A stretch of DNA of 64,000 bases from Eublepharis macularius (taxonomy: Eukaryota; Chordata; Lepidosauria; Squamata; Eublepharidae), in contig NC_072793.1 in assembly GCF_028583425.1 (NCBI RefSeq), positions 102,533,689 to 102,597,688 on the forward strand. Direction: 5' to 3'. A program made the position numbers and the translations under genes. Shown in pieces: positions 35,961 to 47,540 of this stretch (the first letter of the stretch is position 1; each line of letters begins with the position of its first letter). The notes under the pieces are model-generated. The model made no database searches and was not told where the DNA came from. It was given only the letters and a program-made list of their open reading frames with translations.

Positions 35961-37207
35961 ATGGCCTTTTCTGCACCAGCTATTTGCTACTCTCTTTTTG
36001 AGTGTTCACTCCTCAAGGATCAGATTTGTGTTGGACACATACCTTTCTGCACACCACTTTTAATTGTGGTGTGGGTGCTGTCTTTTTTTGCCTACACTGC
36101 CATGAAATAACGGGGGGGGGGGGAGGGGTATGTGATGAGATGTGGATGTCATTGTTGGCATCACAATTGGAGTAACTGGGGCTGTCACATTACAACCACC
36201 CCTTTTTTAATTTTCACGTATGCCCAATCGTGTTATTATATTATGTTATGACATTATGATATTATGATGACCAGCAATTTTTGTCACCCTATTTGAAGCA
36301 TTCGGCCAGGCAATTCCTAAAGATGCATACCAGCTGGACAAAAACCCTGCCCTAGATAATTGTTTTAAAGGAAATCCTGTGTTTAAAAAATCCCAGCTGA
36401 TTTCCTGTTGTGCATGGGCCTAATGCCTTTCTAGAATCGTGGCATAAGAATTGCAGAGCTACCTCTGAGACTTTCTATTCTGTCTACTCCCATACGTCAA
36501 GTAAGTTTCTCTTTTCTTGTGAACAGAATAGGTAGTCAAATTACAATACTAATCAGTTAGAGACTCCAGTTGTACATTTTATGTAGCATTCAGCCTAGAA
36601 TGCTGAATGCATTGTATATATAAAATTTTTAGCTGCACATAATGTAAGGTGAAACAGAAGCACCTTTCAGCACATTTCTTACGTGAAACAAGAATGCATA
36701 TATCAAAATTTCTATTTACTATATATTTTTCTCATTTTTAAATATAGATTTAGTAAGTTCTCTTGGTCCCTGATAGATTGTAGCTCATTGGCGGAGTACA
36801 ATGCTTTGTGTGCATAAGATTCCTAAGGAACCACATGATACAAAATACATGGGTAATTCGAGTGTATTTTGTAACTCGAGTGTATTTGGGTGTAATTCGA
36901 ATGTAATTCAAGTGTATTTTGTCATGTGTGGTTTGACCCACAGTCAATCCCAGATATCTCAGGACTGTGAAAGATCAGGCATACGTCCTGCAAATGAGAA
37001 TAAACAGTCATGGCTAAAGGGTTCTATGTTCTGACTTGGTATAAGGCAGCTTCATATGTCTAGTCCACATGCTTTGAAGACTATTCAAATGGCTCAGAAC
37101 AAAGTATTCTGCTCATTTGGTAGGAATTAGAAGGCTGAGAAATGCACCACTACATCCCAAATCTCATGAGACAGAAATTCAAGGTCTTGAATTTGTCATA
37201 CTTAATG
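35961..37207. other. intergenic with a G-run and a short minisatellite
   Basis: A run of G at 36113-36122 and an imperfect ~18-bp tandem (taattcgagtgtattttg-like, about four units) at 36848-36922. No gene was seen. Confidence 0.45.
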
Positions 37208-37390
37208 CCCTGACCTGGCTAGCCCAATCTCGTCAGATCTCAGAAGCTAATCTGGTTAGTACTTGGATGAGAGACCACCAAGGAAGTCTAGGGACTCTAT
37301 GCAGAGGCAGGCAATGGCAAACTTGTATGTCTCTTGCCCTGACAGTCCTATGTGGTCACCACAAGTTGTCTGTGACCTGATGGCAAAAAA
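37208..37390 (+). mobile_element. 5S rRNA-derived SINE
   Basis: CCCAATCTCGTCAGATCTCA, then GGTTAGTACTTGGATGAGAG, is the 5S rRNA A-box-to-C-box core. It is followed by the SINE body (gcagaggcaggcaatggcaa) and 'tctgtgacctgatggca' with an A-rich tail. It is the copy closest to the 5S rRNA sequence in this window. Confidence 0.88.
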
Positions 37391-37886
37391 AGAAGACAAA
37401 ATGGCAAATTATTATGGCTTCAGAAGTTAATGGGAGATTCTACACTCACATGCAGAGAAAGAAAAGTGTTTATAGTCCACAGAGTTAACTCATCATGAGC
37501 AGTGTGATCTGTCATCACAAAGATAAGGAACATATCTAGACTTTGGCCTATTGTACAACCCTAGTGGCATGGCCATGAATGTTATGGTTCTCATGGCTAA
37601 GTCCAGAATCTGTACAAAGAAGATGATAAAGTATTTCTCAGCAAATGTGGAACACAGGGTCAACATCGCTTCACTCAACCTATTTCAGAACATATATGAT
37701 AACCTGGTAAAAATGGCAATTTATATTTATGATGATGCACTTGGAAAAATGAAGTCCATTGTTCATTATAAGAACTCCAACATACCCTTTTGACGAAGAT
37801 AATTACTAAACATGAATAAGCTTATTAAATTAACATCAGAAAAAGGATGAAAGGTTGAGGTATCTGGTACCATACTTGACTGGTGC

Positions 37887-38116
37887 ATTTGTACGAGGGT
37901 TGCCAACCTCTAGAGATGGCCTGCAGGTCTCCCAGAATCACAACTAATCTCCAGACTCTGGAGATCAGTTCCTGTGGAGAAAATGGCTGCTTTGGAGGGC
38001 AGACACTGTGCCATTATACCTCACTGAAGTCCATCCCCTTCCCATACACTGTCCCCACCAGCCTCCACCTAACAAAAGGAATTTCTGAACCTGAAGTTGG
38101 CAACCCTCACTTGTAC
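37887..38116 (-). mobile_element. hAT-type MITE with near-perfect 8-bp duplication
   Basis: Element 37895-38108 runs GAGGGTTGCCAACC to GTTGGCAACCCTC. The flanking octamers ATTTGTAC and ACTTGTAC differ by one base. Same family as 34.2 kb, opposite orientation. Confidence 0.8.
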
Positions 38117-38494
38117 TAAATATATACATTCTTAATGAGTAAGATCACTTGTGTAGTTGGTAGGTATAGAAGGATTTAGTATTTTACTTTCAGGATTCAC
38201 ATTTTGCGTCATAAATACTGGTTTCTTTTCATTCTTCTTACAAACTTCACATCTGTTCATTAAGTTGCAGAGATATTTAAAACTAGTTTTATTCCCTGTT
38301 TTGTCACATGTGTCACATGGCTTTGGTTTTTATCTTATGTGCCTTTTATGCTCTGCAGGAAATAACTGATTTAATTTTCTGCTGAGTGTACCTCTTCTTT
38401 CTATCATTATGGCATTTCATAAAATCTAAAGGCTCCTCAAGCTCATCTTTTGTACACTAGGTACATATACATTATATTTTTTTCTTACAGAATC

Positions 38495-38795
38495 AGTCCT
38501 TGTTTGAAGTAACTGCCTTTCAGGCATTCTATTCAGATTCAGCAATAGAGGGGAGGGGTCACACACCCAGCCTGGATTGTGCGCTCCACCTCTTTCATGA
38601 TTTTGCAACTGATTGCATCTACTCCCCCCACTCCCCTCACCACCTATGTATATCAGGCCAGTTTCTTCATACTCTCCATACATCTGGCAAAGAGAACTGT
38701 GGTTCTCGAAAGCTTATGCTACAGTAAAGTTGGTTAGTCTTAAAGGCTACTACAGACTAACACAGCTAACTCCTCTGGATCTAAGTCCTTGTTTG
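38495..38795 (+). mobile_element. CUGAUGA-hairpin repeat family (possibly Penelope-like), with 12-bp duplication
   Basis: AGTCCTTGTTTG at 38495-38506 and 38784-38795 flanks a 277-bp insertion, so this is a retroposed or transposed unit with clear ends. Near its 3' end: CTGGCAA (core, mutated), a 6-bp hairpin GAGAAC/GTTCTC (38692-38707), GAAA, then GCTTATGC-TA. It then reads 'aaagttggttagtcttaaag' and ends 'cagctaactcctctgga'. Copies recur at 41.0, 47.5, 50.5, 52.8 and 61.9 kb. The overall design (hairpin core, variable-length duplications, inverted copies) resembles Penelope-like elements, but the class is my inference. Confidence 0.65.
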
Positions 38796-40204
38796 GTTAT
38801 GGATGATGCTTTGCTTCCTGTATTTATCTGTGTTTTTTGGATTCTCTTTAGAGAATTTCTCCTGGGTCTAGTCTTATATATCACTGGTAGCTCAGAATAT
38901 TAAATATTACAGAATATTAAAAAGGGCCACAATTTGCAGTAAGCAAGAGCTGAAGGGCTAGCAACATTTGCTATACATAATAAGTTCACTTACTAACTTC
39001 AAGGTACAGAGAAATCCCTCTTTTAAATCCTCCCTTCCCCAGAGTTATTAGCAATAGTCATTTGGGCAGAGTTCTCCCATCACATGCTTCAGCAGTTCAC
39101 TCTCATTTTCATGCCTGTGTCTTGGCTCACCCATAGTAATTAATAGCTGAGGTGCATAAGAGGGAACTCTGCCAGGTCCTCTAGTGCTGTTCATAATAGA
39201 GGTGAGGATGTTAAGGAGTTCTTTGCCTGTGTTCCACAGGAAAGATATAGGAGATACATAAGAGAGGAGGAGAGGTCTTTGGGATTAGGGGCTATGCTGA
39301 AGCCTGATGGGCAGCTACAGAAGGTTGGTTTAGACTGCAGATGTTTGTTTTGCTTAACCTTACAGTATATAATACATGGTGGGAGATCACCTAGAGGGTT
39401 CAAGCTGATGGCAGAAACATTTATATTAAGTTAGTAGGTGATACTGTTGTCTTTTATTAATGCACATATACTAGGTGTATTCATAATCCACTTACTGGAT
39501 TTCAATTAAGTTAAAAAACTGACACAAATATCTGAAACATAGGCCAATAGGATGTTTTCACAAATGTCAACACATATTTGTTTACTATTTATTTACTATT
39601 AATGTCCATGTTGTGAAGAGATGAGCCTGCTGTCTCTTTTATAGTGCCTGGCTCCTGAATGGAGGGGAGGGCAGCCTGGGAAACAGCTTGCTCTCTTAGG
39701 AGGGTTATGTAACATCCATGTTCCAAAACAGATGAACCTTTGATCTGCAGTCACCTCAGGATTGGGCAAAAGGAGTTCCTGAACTTTTGAGTTCCAGAAC
39801 CTTAACAGCAGATTGAGTAACTTGTCTGAGAGCTCATGTGTGGTGCCTCCTCAAAGGCTGCCCCTCCTCAATATGCGTGTATGGATGTGCGTGTGGCTAT
39901 GTGTGCATGTATGCTCCCACCATCTGTTTTTTGGGGGGTGAAGTCCAGAAACTGTAAGATCCTTTTTGTTAGTACTTATTCTGTCTTTATTTTCATTAGC
40001 CTGTAACCTTCAGACTTTGTCTACGTTTTACTCTGGAGTTGTGGCTGTAGTAAATAACATTATTTAGTAGAGAGTTGTGGCTGTAGTAAATAACACTATT
40101 TAGTAGAGATCTTTGCACCAATTCTTTCTGTAAAGAAATTAGATATTTAAGGAACTGCTTTTTTTGAAAAAAAAATCCTTAAGTGGCTAGGTTTTTAATA
40201 TTAT
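38796..40204. other. intergenic with a 36-bp tandem duplication
   Basis: A 36-bp unit starting GAGTTGTGGCTGTAG is present twice in a row at 40036-40071 and 40072-40107 with one mismatch, a recent duplication. Otherwise nothing was recognised. Confidence 0.5.
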
Positions 40205-40310
40205 GTTAATTTTAATTATTTTTATGCTGTTTTATGATTTTACCACATTTTACTTTGTGACCCATCTCAAGCAGGTTCAAAGGTGGCATATAAACCAATG
40301 AATAAGATTA
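40205..40310 (+). mobile_element. LINE 3' terminus, short
   Basis: A/T-rich lead followed by 'tgtgacccatctcaagcagg' and 'ggtggcatataaaccaatg', the end of the CR1/L2-type LINEs seen elsewhere here. Confidence 0.5.
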
Positions 40311-40954
40311 TCTGTGTTTCATTATGAATCTGATATTGATGTGTGGGTTTGGCAGAGGGCTGTTTTTAGAATTCCAACTCATGGACATAATATTCAGCAA
40401 TTTATTTGAAGGTAAGCTCCTGCTAAACTGGTTTGAACCAGCTGATGTGTGATGAAATGAACCCTATACAAAAATAAAAGGACAGAACAGAGAAGGCTGA
40501 AATTACAAGATCAGATTTCTGGATTTTGTTCAATGTTAAATCAGAACTATTATCTCGCACCAACAAGTTGCTTGGCATGCACAAAGCAGAAAAAACATTT
40601 TGTCTTCTCTCTCACTCAAATAATTATCTGTATCTCATACAGCCTCCAGGCAGCTTTGAACAACTGGAGTTTTGTGAATTATAGCCTCATCAATGTTTAA
40701 AAACCCTTGGGACAGGGTCATTTTTTTGAGAAAATGGAGAACATGGGTTTGGAGTGCCTCTTCACCCTCCTTGTTTCATTCCCTTTGGAAGCATTTTGAA
40801 AAAAATTTAAAGCAACAGACAGCAGCAAAGAAAAGAAGAAGAAAGGCAGCCTTTGGGTTCCCTCATCCACATTGTTCATTTCCAGTTTCTGTTAAAAAGA
40901 CCCCTTATTCCTATTGTATGCCCAGTGTTTAGTAAGCCTAACTCTCCACCTAAT
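40311..40954. other. intergenic, no gene seen
   Basis: Nothing recognised. Confidence 0.35.
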
Positions 40955-41082
40955 CCAGAGGAGTCAGCCATGTTAGTCTGTAGTAGTAAAGAGGCCAGTA
41001 GCACCTTTAAGATTAACCAACTTTATTGTAGCATAAGCTTTCAAGAGCCATAGCTCTCTTCATCAGATGAGATACACCTAAT
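40948..41082 (-). mobile_element. CUGAUGA-hairpin repeat family, best-preserved core
   Basis: An insertion of about 120 bp (40955-41074) flanked by CACCTAAT at both ends. On the minus strand: CTGATGA (41060-41066), a hairpin (41043-41059, GAGC/GCTC with a short loop), GAAA (41039-41042), GCTTATGC, then TA. This core matches the invariant bases of a hammerhead ribozyme with a 3-bp stem III, but no stem I is apparent. The element ends 'gctgactcctctgga' on the minus strand, as in the other copies. Confidence 0.6.
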
Positions 41083-41544
41083 GTATCTCAGTTGGTGTTT
41101 AATTAGGTTTTTTTTTTGTGGCTAGGGCTCATAAAGCCCAACATGCTCTTAGGTTTGGTGGTATATATTATACATAAAAGAGAAATAAAAATAAGAGCAG
41201 AAAAATAGAGAGATGAGAATATTTTCCCACTCCCCCCATCTAGGGAAGGGACAAATATGCTTCTCATTCTGTCATGGATGTTTTTTGGAATCTCTTATCT
41301 TTCACCTTTGAACTCAATGGAATGAATAAACTCTAAGCACCCTAGAGTTTCCTCCTTTAGGGGAAGTTATGGAAGTCATTTTCTTAATCTTTTGAGGGGA
41401 GTTTGAAGGTCTGTCCCTATGACAGCCTATTACTACTAACCTTGTGGGAGAAGAAAGCATGCTGTCGAGGAAAAGGACACAGAGAGGGAATGTTGTAGGT
41501 GGATGGGAGAGAACAGTTAATGGCCATCACACAGAAGAGCATAT
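41083..41544. other. intergenic, no gene seen
   Basis: Nothing recognised. Confidence 0.35.
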
Positions 41545-41765
41545 AGGAGGATTGCCAACTCTAGCTTGGGAATGGAAATTCCTGGAGGTCTTGGGGGTGG
41601 AGCTTGAGGAAGCCTGGGGAGAGGAGGGACCCAGCAGGATATAATGCCTTAGAGTCCACCCTCCAAAGCAGCCATTTTCTCTAGGGGAACTGATCTCTAT
41701 CATCTGAAGATCTGTTGTAATTCTGGGAGATCTCCAGGTTCCACTTGGAGGTTAGGTACCCTAGC
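41545..41765 (+). mobile_element. hAT-type MITE ('agggttgcca' family)
   Basis: GGATTGCCAACTCTAGCTTG opens the element and GGAGGTTAGGTACCCTA closes it. The interior has the family order: cctggaggtcttgggg, ccaccctccaaagc, ccattttctctagg, gggagatctccagg. Confidence 0.75.
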
Positions 41766-41781
41766 ATGTAATGTATAGTTT

Positions 41782-42057
41782 GGCCTAAGCAGGGCTTTTT
41801 TTCAGCAGGAACGCAGTGGAGCGAAGTTCCGGAACCTCTTGAAAATGGTCACATGGCTGGTGGCCCCGCCCCCTGATCTCCAGACAGAGGGGAGTTTAGA
41901 TTGCCCTCCGTACCGCTCAGCGGTGCGGAGGGCAATCTAAACTCCCCTCTGTCTGGAGATCAGGGGGCGGGGCCACCAGCCATGTGACCATTTTCTCTGA
42001 GGGCAACCCACTGAGTTCCACCACCTCTTTTCCCAGAAAAAAAGCCCTGGGACTAAG
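41782..42057. mobile_element. hAT-type fold-back element with a 155-bp near-perfect palindrome
   Basis: The ends CAGGGCTTTTTTTC and GAAAAAAAGCCCTG are 14-bp inverted repeats at 41790 and 42049. The flanks ggcctaag and ggactaag are an 8-bp duplication with one mismatch, as for hAT. Inside, 77-bp arms (41841-41917 and 41919-41995) are almost perfectly complementary around a single central base, so a transcript would fold into one long hairpin. It is non-coding. Confidence 0.88.
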
Positions 42058-42949
42058 CAAGTAGCCAGTCCATCCTCCAGGTATAGACATTACAGAAACA
42101 GAAAGATATTTTGAAGACCAGTTGGTTGGCCTAGATAGGTTGTAGTTAGAGCAGGCTCCAGCAACTTTTGGGAAACCCTATAAGAGGTAACAAATGGTTT
42201 GCCAGCTTTTATCACCAGGAGCCTACCAGTACCTTAGGTATTCAGTGTGATTGCTACAGTAAGGAACTTTGGAATGTAATCAAAGGTGACAGAAATGGTA
42301 AACTCTTCTGAACTCCAATAGCTTTCCTATGATAGTAATCTTGGCTTCTAGCCTATTTATGTGTCTTTGGCCTTGAGTGTATCATAGGTTGTGAACTTCA
42401 TTGGCCTTGTTGTGCAAACCCCAGTCCAAATGCAAAGGGGGAGTATAGTAACATATATGAAGGTTAGAGGGGATGTAATATTTTGCTTAGGAATGCTTAC
42501 TAAAAGTTAAACATCTTCTGAGCTCAAAGTTAATTTTGTTTGGTCTGATCCTCCTTGTGTATTCAGAGGTAGTTAAAAAAAACAGTTGGACTGATTTTTC
42601 CTAAAAAGATAGAAAGCAGAAATATGCAAGGTCTGAAAAAACAGGGATTTTTGAGAGCAGCTGTCAGGGAAAGAAAAAAGAGGGAGGAGAAATTAACTTG
42701 TTCAGGTCCTCTAGAGCTCAGAGATTCCTGGAAAGGAAGGTTTTGGGGAGGGGAAGGTTTGGGTGGAATTTCCCAATGTTTTCCCTCCTTTTTTTCCCTA
42801 TGGTCTCCCAGCTCATTCTGTTCTAATATCCGGGTCACCATTTTCTGAATCCAAATCCAGAAAGAATAAAGAAGCCAGAAACTTCTACTCCAGATACTTG
42901 GATACTTGGAGAGAGAAGATATAAACCAGCAGGATGCTGAGTTTCAGAC
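42058..42949. other. intergenic, no gene seen
   Basis: Nothing recognised; the 92-codon minus frame at 42563-42841 has no domain. Confidence 0.4.
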
Positions 42950-43105
42950 TGTTAGTCCATTAGTCCTCTGCTGAGTGGCAGCTGCTCTCCAGGCATGGCT
43001 GTTTCTTTCCCAGCTCAGTTATCTGAGATCCTTGGTATAGAGATGCCAGGGACTGGACCTGAGATCTCACGTACGTTCTCTTTCACTCGTCTGTTGCCCC
43101 CTCCC
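42950..43105 (+). repeat. SINE-like dispersed repeat, diverged
   Basis: The order 'tggcagctgctctccagg', 'gagatgccagggactgg', 'acctgagatct' matches a SINE-like repeat common in reptiles and seen again at 62.95 kb. The tRNA-like part near its right end is decayed. Confidence 0.4.
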
Positions 43106-43380
43106 TATTATTAAATAGTGCCTGTCCTGCAGCAGTTTTTTCTTTACATATTCATATGAAGTAAAGAACAGAAAGACTGTGGAGTGAAAACTCTTACAAA
43201 CCCTTTCATGTATTTCAAATCATGCAGGGAATTGGGTGGATCCAAATATAGGTCATCAGATATGATGATCCTATATCTTCGCACGTACTCAAAGGGAGTG
43301 TGCAGATCATTTTATCTGAATAGGAATGAAGTAATTTATTTCTTAACATTACCATGGCACTTACTGCAGTCCTTCATTGG

Positions 43381-43561
43381 TAGGCTTGCTAACCTGGAGA
43401 TCTCCCAGAATCGGTTCCCCTGGAGGAAAAATAGATGCTTTGGAGGGTGGAATTTATGGCATTAGAACCTGCAGAGGTTCCTCCCCTCCCTAAACTCCCC
43501 TCTCCTCATGATCCACTCCCCAAATCTCCAGGAATTTCCAAACCCAGAGTTGGCAATCCTA
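43381..43561 (-). mobile_element. hAT-type MITE ('agggttgcca' family)
   Basis: It runs TAGGCTTGCTAACCTGGAG to AGAGTTGGCAATCCTA. The interior on the minus strand is 'ctggagatttggggagtgg' and 'ccataaattccaccctcc'. Confidence 0.65.
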
Positions 43562-43979
43562 ACTGCATTGACCTGAAAGTACAAAAAGAAGGTTGGGGTA
43601 ATTCTTATGTGCACTTGTACAATGGACGGTGCAATACCAGTCCATTGCTCCTCTGTCCATGCCAGGTGGCTGCTTGAAAGACCACATCTACCACTATTTT
43701 CACAGGCCAGAATCCTCCCCATCATGTGAAAACTGCAAAAGAACAGGTTTTGATCTGCATGTGTATCATAGCTGGGCCACATATCCCTAGAAGATTTACT
43801 ATGGACTGTTGTTAAGCCATCTGAGGGAAAGAGTGAGCAGCCAGGCATTCCTCCTTTATGCCTGCATATGCATGAGGAGCATTTCTATTTTATGATCTTG
43901 TAAAAGTTTTCCCTGTTTTTAAATATATACTGCTTTACAAACAATTGTGTTGCTAATCAGTATATAGATGTGAAACTTG
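43562..43979. other. intergenic, no gene seen
   Basis: Nothing recognised. Confidence 0.35.
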
Positions 43980-44193
43980 GTGGTGGTAGAAAGTGATGTC
44001 ACAGCATAGCTGACTTATAGTGACACTTGTTGGCAAGAGATTAATAAAGACAGTTTGCCATTGCCTGCCTCTGCATAGTGACCCTGGTCTTCCTTGGAGA
44101 TCTCCCATCCGATTACTAACCAAGGCCAGCCCTGCTTAGCTTCCAAGATCTGATAAGAGCCAGTTTGCCTGGGCTATCTAGGTCAGGGCTGTG
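43980..44193 (-). mobile_element. 5S rRNA-derived SINE
   Basis: On the + strand 'tctcccatccgattactaac' is the complement of the 5S box C block, and 'ggccagccctgcttagctt' and 'ccattgcctgcctctgcat' give the family body. The tail lies at the left ('gatgtcacagcatagctgac'). Confidence 0.82.
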
Positions 44194-44339
44194 AAACCTG
44201 GCTATATAATAATGGATGCTTTACATGGCTATTGTGCCACAAGCCAGGTTCTGGAAAGGATGTCATACACACCTACATATATTTATTCCATGCTTTTTAG
44301 GGTTTTCATGCCTGGCCTGTCAACCAATGAAAGACTGGC

Positions 44340-44520
44340 AGGGGAGACAGACATGGGAGCAGCCCACATGAAGCCATTTCCAGGAAAATCCAGACATCAT
44401 ACCTCTTTAGGAATCACTGGAAACCATAGAGTTTTCAGTAATCCTTAGAGCAGAGTGACATCTCTTCTGGGTTTCCCTGGAAGTGACATTATAATCACAG
44501 TCTGACGGCCATTATTTAAT
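44340..44520. repeat. fold-back repeat related to 32.6 kb
   Basis: 'taggaatcactggaaaccat' and 'gagttttcagtaatcctta' form an imperfect hairpin, followed by 'gaagtgacattataatc'. The same arrangement occurs at 32.7 kb. Confidence 0.35.
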
Positions 44521-45129
44521 TTTTTTCCCTGCTGCCTCTCAGAGCAGTGGTGGGAAAGAAGAGCTGGGGACAGAGGATTCTGCACTTCCTTTCGGGGCTG
44601 GCAACAGTAATGTTCTGGTATGTGCAGATCCCGCTGTTTGTCCATAGAACTCAGTGTAGTATGGGAGTCTCCTTTCAAGTGCAGGACAGACCTGAACCTA
44701 CTTAAATTCAGCAGTGTTGATTTGATTTTGACTTGATTTATTAGATTTCTAACTGTTCTTGCAAGCAGACTCAGGGCTGCATCACGTGTCTTTAGACCAT
44801 TCCTTAGGATCCATTCTCACATAGATTTGGTCCTCAGCCACTACACAAAGTGTGCATGAGGGTGTGCTGCCCTCGTTACTACAATTTACAGGTTCCTATT
44901 GACTAACACCCAGTCCCTGGCCAAGGACTGGATATGGTATAATGTGCTGCCACTCAGGTATGAAATGTCTGCCCAGTTGCTTCCGACCTTCCAGGGTCCA
45001 TCCTACTGGCAGCAATGTCAGCCAGTCTTTCCCACCTTGGAACACCTGCAGCAGCTCTTCCTGAGCCAACCTGGACCAAGCCAGCCAGAAACCAAAGGCC
45101 CAACTATTACATTTTTTCTCTTATGCTTT
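44521..45129. other. intergenic, no gene seen
   Basis: Nothing recognised. Confidence 0.35.
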
Positions 45130-45310
45130 CTCCAAGACACTCCAGTTGGTTTTCTCCTCATCCGTTATTTTTTTAACAATCCTGTGAGGTAGATTAAACC
45201 GAGAGATACTGGCCCAAAGTCACCCAGCACATTTTGTGGCAAACAGAGGGTTTGAACCCAGATCTCTCAGATGCTACTTTGACACGGTAGTCATTATGAC
45301 ACACTGAGAG
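45130..45310 (-). mobile_element. tRNA-derived (CORE/MIR-like) SINE
   Basis: On the minus strand the B box reads GGGTTCAAACCC-like, followed by 'gtgctgggtgactttggg' and 'atctacctcacaggattg', the conserved middle of CORE-type SINEs. The A box near the right edge is weak (gtcataatgactaccg). Confidence 0.6.
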
Positions 45311-46425
45311 TCTCTCTACACGAGATGCCTTGGTGCATGTTCATCAAATGTAGGGAGACACAATGTTAGCCAGGAAGCTTAGTTTTGAAAGACAGAGCAG
45401 ACTGAGAGAGCAACTCAAGAGGGTTTGTTAATTTCATTTTTGCCTCTAGGAAGGCTTTGTCAATTTCATCTCTCCAGTCTAAAACTGTGTGGGATTGGGC
45501 AGCAAGGAAAGGAAATGGGCTGGAGCTGCCTTCCAGAGCAGAGCTTGGACCTGGAGAAGTTATAATGGGCTGAAGTTTCCCTTCTGGCATTTCACAGCCC
45601 CTTCACACAGCTCCAGTGTATAGCAAAACCTTTGCCTGCCACTGGCTCTGTCTTTTTAAACTACCCTTCCCAGCTAACATTGCGTCTCCCAACATGTATT
45701 TGTCATGTGTCAGATGTCAGAGAGACTCTGACTCTCAGGCAGAAGATTTGGATATTGAAGATGAAGGCATAAAGGAAGCAGAGGGGGAGGTGAATGAAAT
45801 AATCAATCCAGATAGTGGTGGGTGGGTTCTTGCCTGGGGTATCCTTTTCTAGGCTATGTCCTGGTGGGGAGTAACAATCGGCTGCAATTCCTCAAAAGCC
45901 TTTGTTGCCACTGTGCATCTATTTTATCATATGTTTGGACTGGAGACTGTGCATACTGAAAGATACTGGCAGCTCCGTCCACTGATCAAGAGTTTTTTTG
46001 CCACAACAGATACCTACTCACCAACATGCTGCCATGTGCTTACCAACCTTTATTGAAATTCTACAGTTTAGGTTGCTTGGCATGACTTGCACTGGTGCTC
46101 TCATCCTCCTTGTGTAAGCTCAGCAAGCCTTGCAGCCTAACTTGTGTCTCATTGTGTTCAGCATTCATAGCAATCTTTATTGGGACAAGAAGGAGGTGGG
46201 GATGTAATTTGTAGGTTGTCCCATCCCATCTAGAGTACACGGGCAGGAAGACTCTGCTTCAGTAACTTCTACCCAGTTGTAGTGAAAGTCCTTGAAACCT
46301 CACAAACATTTGAAATACATTGTTGCAAACTCTGCCATGGCTCAAGGGATACAAATGGAGTCATAACTATGTCTATGTTCATAGTTCTATATAACAGCCA
46401 CATACACATATTGGAGCAGGGCTTT
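45311..46425. other. intergenic, no gene seen
   Basis: A short open frame at 45616-45852 is acidic (DLDIEDEGIKEAEGEV) but shows no known domain, splice sites or conserved start. I leave it unassigned. Confidence 0.35.
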
Positions 46426-46622
46426 TTTGTGACTGTGCTCCCCAGTATAGTATTAAGTACCAGCACCTGGGGAGGGCCTCTCCCAAGTCCTGATCCTCTC
46501 TCTTGCTCAGCCAGAGCAAGAGAAAGAGGACCCTCAGGAGCAACCTAGTGGGGATGTGCAGAAGGAAGGGGGAATAGATGGAAATCACCACAACCTTACA
46601 TATGAGTACTGGCACTTTTTTA
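46426..46622. repeat. decayed fold-back element with T-rich ends
   Basis: 'agcagggctttttt' at the left faces 'ggcactttttt' at the right, and a central hairpin (TCCTCTCTCTTGCTC / GAGCAAGAGAAAGAGGA at about 46494-46530) lies between. Its ends resemble those of the 41.8 kb hAT element, but the interior differs. A short CAA-type microsatellite (about 46624-46648) follows. Confidence 0.4.
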
Positions 46623-46649
46623 AAGCAACAACAACAACAACAACAACGA

Positions 46650-47439
46650 CAGGGAGAGACAAGGTAGAATCTTGGGATTGATTCTTGAGGATGGTCTCTG
46701 GAAAAGGGTAAGCAGCCATCCATCTCTGTTCTCCAGAGCCGCTTTCCTTGGAATTAGCTGAGTATTAGGCCAGGGAGTATTTGCCACATCCTCCAGTTGG
46801 ATCATTAATTGTTTATGACCAATTCTTCTGATAGAATCAACAGAGTACAAGTTCTTGAAATCAATTTCAGGCCAAAGATCACTTTCCAATGCCTCAAAGA
46901 CATGTTTATTCAGTCATCAACCCCCCCCCTCCCATTTCAATAGTTCTCCTTTCTAATGAAGCAGGATTTCATCAGAAATACTTTAAAATTAATAAGCTGC
47001 TTATGTAAATGTACAGCCAACATTTAACCATATGGGAAAGTTTTCCATGTACAGAAAGCAGTTTAGACTGTAAATGAGGGTGGTGATGTGGTTACGTGTT
47101 TGTTGGGTGTGGGAGGGGGCACCGTCTCCTCAATTATAGATTATATGATGATGGCAATGCTCTAAACAGCCCACACAAGAAAGCTGAATTGTCTATTGAA
47201 GAAGAAATAATTTGGCAGGAAGTTCTTCAGGGAAATTCTATTAGTATGTAGTTGCCATATGTATTCTCAATTAAGTTGGTAATGGTAAGAATGATATAAC
47301 TCTTGAAAGTATTTCAGAATAGACTGTAATTAAATGTATATTTTCTCCATAAAACTTATTCGGGCTTTGGTACATTGGTTTGGGTTGCCACCTGGTGTTA
47401 AGATATAGAATTACTTTCTTTGCTAAATCCAAAATCAAA
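46650..47439. other. intergenic, no gene seen
   Basis: A C run at 46921-46930 is the only feature noted. Confidence 0.4.
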
Positions 47440-47540
47440 ATCCAAGCAATGGCCTTATTTAAGACCAACCACAAAATAACACAAATCTCTGTGCAAGCTT
47501 TTGAGTTCTCCTGAACTCTTAATCAGGACGGATGTGAAAA
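47440..47540 (-). repeat. CUGAUGA-hairpin repeat family copy
   Basis: On the minus strand: CTGATTA (47520-47526), A, hairpin GAGTTC/GAACTC with a 4-nt loop (about 47503-47518), AAAA (GAAA in other copies), GCTTGC. It then continues into the T-rich tail with 'tggttggtcttaaataagg'. The hairpin sequence differs from that at 38.7 kb, yet pairing is kept. Confidence 0.5.

Noticed and set aside
37208..37390. A genuine 5S rRNA gene
   Set aside because: Only the promoter core is 5S-like; it continues into the SINE body and an A-rich tail and lacks the 5S 3' half and T terminator.
45616..45852. Acidic 78-codon frame (DLDIEDEGIKEAEGEV)
   Set aside because: No homologue recognised, no flanking exon structure; listed as unassigned DNA.
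46429..46622. Same family as the 41.8 kb hAT palindrome
   Set aside because: Only the T-rich ends are similar; the interior and arms do not match, so it is listed as a separate fold-back.
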